DNA of 7,156 nt from Granulicella sp. (GTDB lineage: Bacteria > Acidobacteriota > Terriglobia > Terriglobales > Acidobacteriaceae). The notes under the pieces are model-generated. The model had not been told where the DNA came from. It did not search any database and saw only the letters and a program-made list of their open reading frames with translations. The stretch is taken from assembly GCA_003133205.1 (NCBI GenBank), contig PKWK01000413.1:48576-55731 (forward strand). The letters run 5' to 3'. Shown here one piece after another: positions 6,716 through 7,156 of the stretch. Position 1 is the first letter of the stretch. Every line of letters begins with the position of its first letter. Made by a program: the position numbers and the translations under genes.

Positions 6716-7138
6716 TTGTCTACTATCTGCGCGGGATTGCTGCGACGCGTGGTCCTGCCTTCTCGTGACCGATGTGGGTCCAGTTGCGACGGCCAATCGC
6801 CACCGGGCGCATGGAGTTCTCCGCGAGGTTGTTATCGAGCATCATCAACTACAGTTGATCCCAAGGATGCGAGTGGCTGGTTCACTATAATCCACCCGTT
6901 TCATCCGCTGCGCGGGACGCGCTATGAACTCCTTGAGCGTTGTAAGACATGGAGCACCGATCGGGTCTTCTATTTCGACTCTGAAGGAACGCAGCGCTCT
7001 TTTGCGACCAATTTGACCGATGTGGTGCCTCCCGATGCCTTCCTGGAAGCGTCGGCGGGGCGCGCGCCGTTTCGCCTCGCCGATCTGTTGGAGCTTCGAG
7101 AACGGTTGGATCTTCAGTCGGCCAAGAAGGCGGGTTGA
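6716..7138 (+). CDS. DUF5372-like protein from a mobile element, natural start apparently lost
   Basis: The open frame spans 140 codons from a TTG, but only residues about 47-140 (6854-7138) look like the family: VDPKDASGWFTIIHPFHPLR, then TRYELLERC, DRVFYFDSEG, LTDVVPPDAFLEASAGRAPF and RLADLLELRERL. From memory this is DUF5372, a small protein of about 90-130 residues found beside recombinase or transposase genes in mobile elements; its function is unknown. The first 46 codons are antisense to the IS66 remnant and Cys/Pro/Ser/Arg-rich, unlike a real N-terminus. No ATG, GTG or TTG is in frame between 6752 and the family block, so the original start was probably removed at the junction near 6850. 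Whether it is translated from the TTG (6716) or GTG (6749) is doubtful; it may be a pseudogene. The C-terminus (LQSAKKAG) looks natural. Confidence 0.65.
   Translation: MSTICAGLLRRVVLPSRDRCGSSCDGQSPPGAWSSPRGCYRASSTTVDPKDASGWFTIIHPFHPLRGTRYELLERCKTWSTDRVFYFDSEGTQRSFATNLTDVVPPDAFLEASAGRAPFRLADLLELRERLDLQSAKKAG
6723..6839 (-). pseudogene. IS66 family transposase, C-terminal remnant
   Basis: Reading the minus strand from 6839 gives LDNNLAENSMRPVAIGRRNW followed by THIGHEKAGPRVAAIPRR and then TAG TAG. DNN.AEN..RP.A.GRKNW is the signature of the C-terminal part of the IS66 transposase (TnpC), where the DDE-domain glutamate lies in the AEN segment. In complete proteins the AAI is followed by a stretch such as LSIVESCRR, which is missing here, and upstream a stop falls in frame after a few codons (VVDDAR appears in a shifted frame, suggesting a small deletion just before DNN). 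It is therefore a fragment of under 10 percent of the gene, truncated at both ends and inactive. Confidence 0.85.
6844..6859. repeat. short perfect palindrome at the IS66/DUF5372 junction
   Basis: ATCAACT, a 2-base AC centre, then AGTTGAT: 7-bp arms exactly where recognisable IS66 sequence ends and DUF5372-like sequence begins. It could be a recombination footprint or chance. Confidence 0.35.
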
Positions 7139-7156
7139 GTTCGCTACTCTGAATTG

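Larger units (their letters stand above)
6056..6722 (-). pseudogene. decayed minus-strand gene interrupted by a MITE-like element
   Basis: The upstream part runs from just after two TAG codons (6725-6720) down to the element. It reads SLDGSIVFSSVTTTQDG, SDSLLFWPG and FNVYGDHF in one frame. After an apparent single-base frameshift near 6571 it continues as DGSSFVLGTYMVDLNNA. With the element (6180-6520) and one GCATTG copy removed, the frame continues as GRRAETGVIALAAKSDSGIG to a TGA at 6058-6056. In the present sequence the frame would end at a TGA inside the element (6501-6499). The family is not recognised; the Gly/Ser-rich beta-like composition suggests the C-terminal part of an exported protein. 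The 5' end is missing, cut off near the IS66 remnant. The protein may never have extended exactly this way; the frame continuity is the main support. Confidence 0.45.

Overview
The window looks like chromosomal, accessory-type DNA from a soil bacterium of the Acidobacteriota (Terriglobia-like). The indicators are a full-length TIGR03435 protein, a family strongly expanded in that phylum, and large secreted proteins built from Big_3-type Ig-like domains, Kelch-type repeats and a choice-of-anchor D (HYDIN-like) domain. This assignment is inferred from protein style, not from a marker gene.

Layout. Positions 1-86 hold the probable 3' end of an upstream gene. A good sigma70-type promoter (TTGCAT, 17 bp, TACAAT at 121-149) precedes a 1178-residue secreted multidomain protein (187-3723). 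That protein carries a signal peptide, Ig-like domains, a complete set of seven Kelch-like repeats, a region of unassigned fold and a C-terminal ASH domain. Its stop overlaps the GTG start of a 404-residue predicted lipoprotein (3720-4934) with one Ig-like domain and an unassigned C-terminal domain, so the two form a likely translationally coupled pair acting outside the cytoplasmic membrane. After a 164-bp gap comes the secreted TIGR03435 protein (5099-6010).

From about 6050 to the end the window is a patchwork of mobile and decayed DNA. A 341-bp MITE-like element (6180-6520) has roughly 50-bp imperfect terminal inverted repeats and an exact 6-bp target duplication, GCATTG. It sits inside a minus-strand reading frame. 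Removing the element and one duplication copy joins the two sides in one frame, so it probably interrupted an unidentified, already decayed gene (remnant 6056-6722). Next is a short minus-strand remnant of an IS66 transposase C-terminus (6723-6839), and then a plus-strand DUF5372-like gene (family match about 6854-7138) that appears to have lost its natural start at the junction.

I found no clear new defence or metabolic system. The best candidates for novelty are the nonautonomous element with its interrupted gene, and the unassigned C-terminal regions of the coupled secreted protein and lipoprotein.
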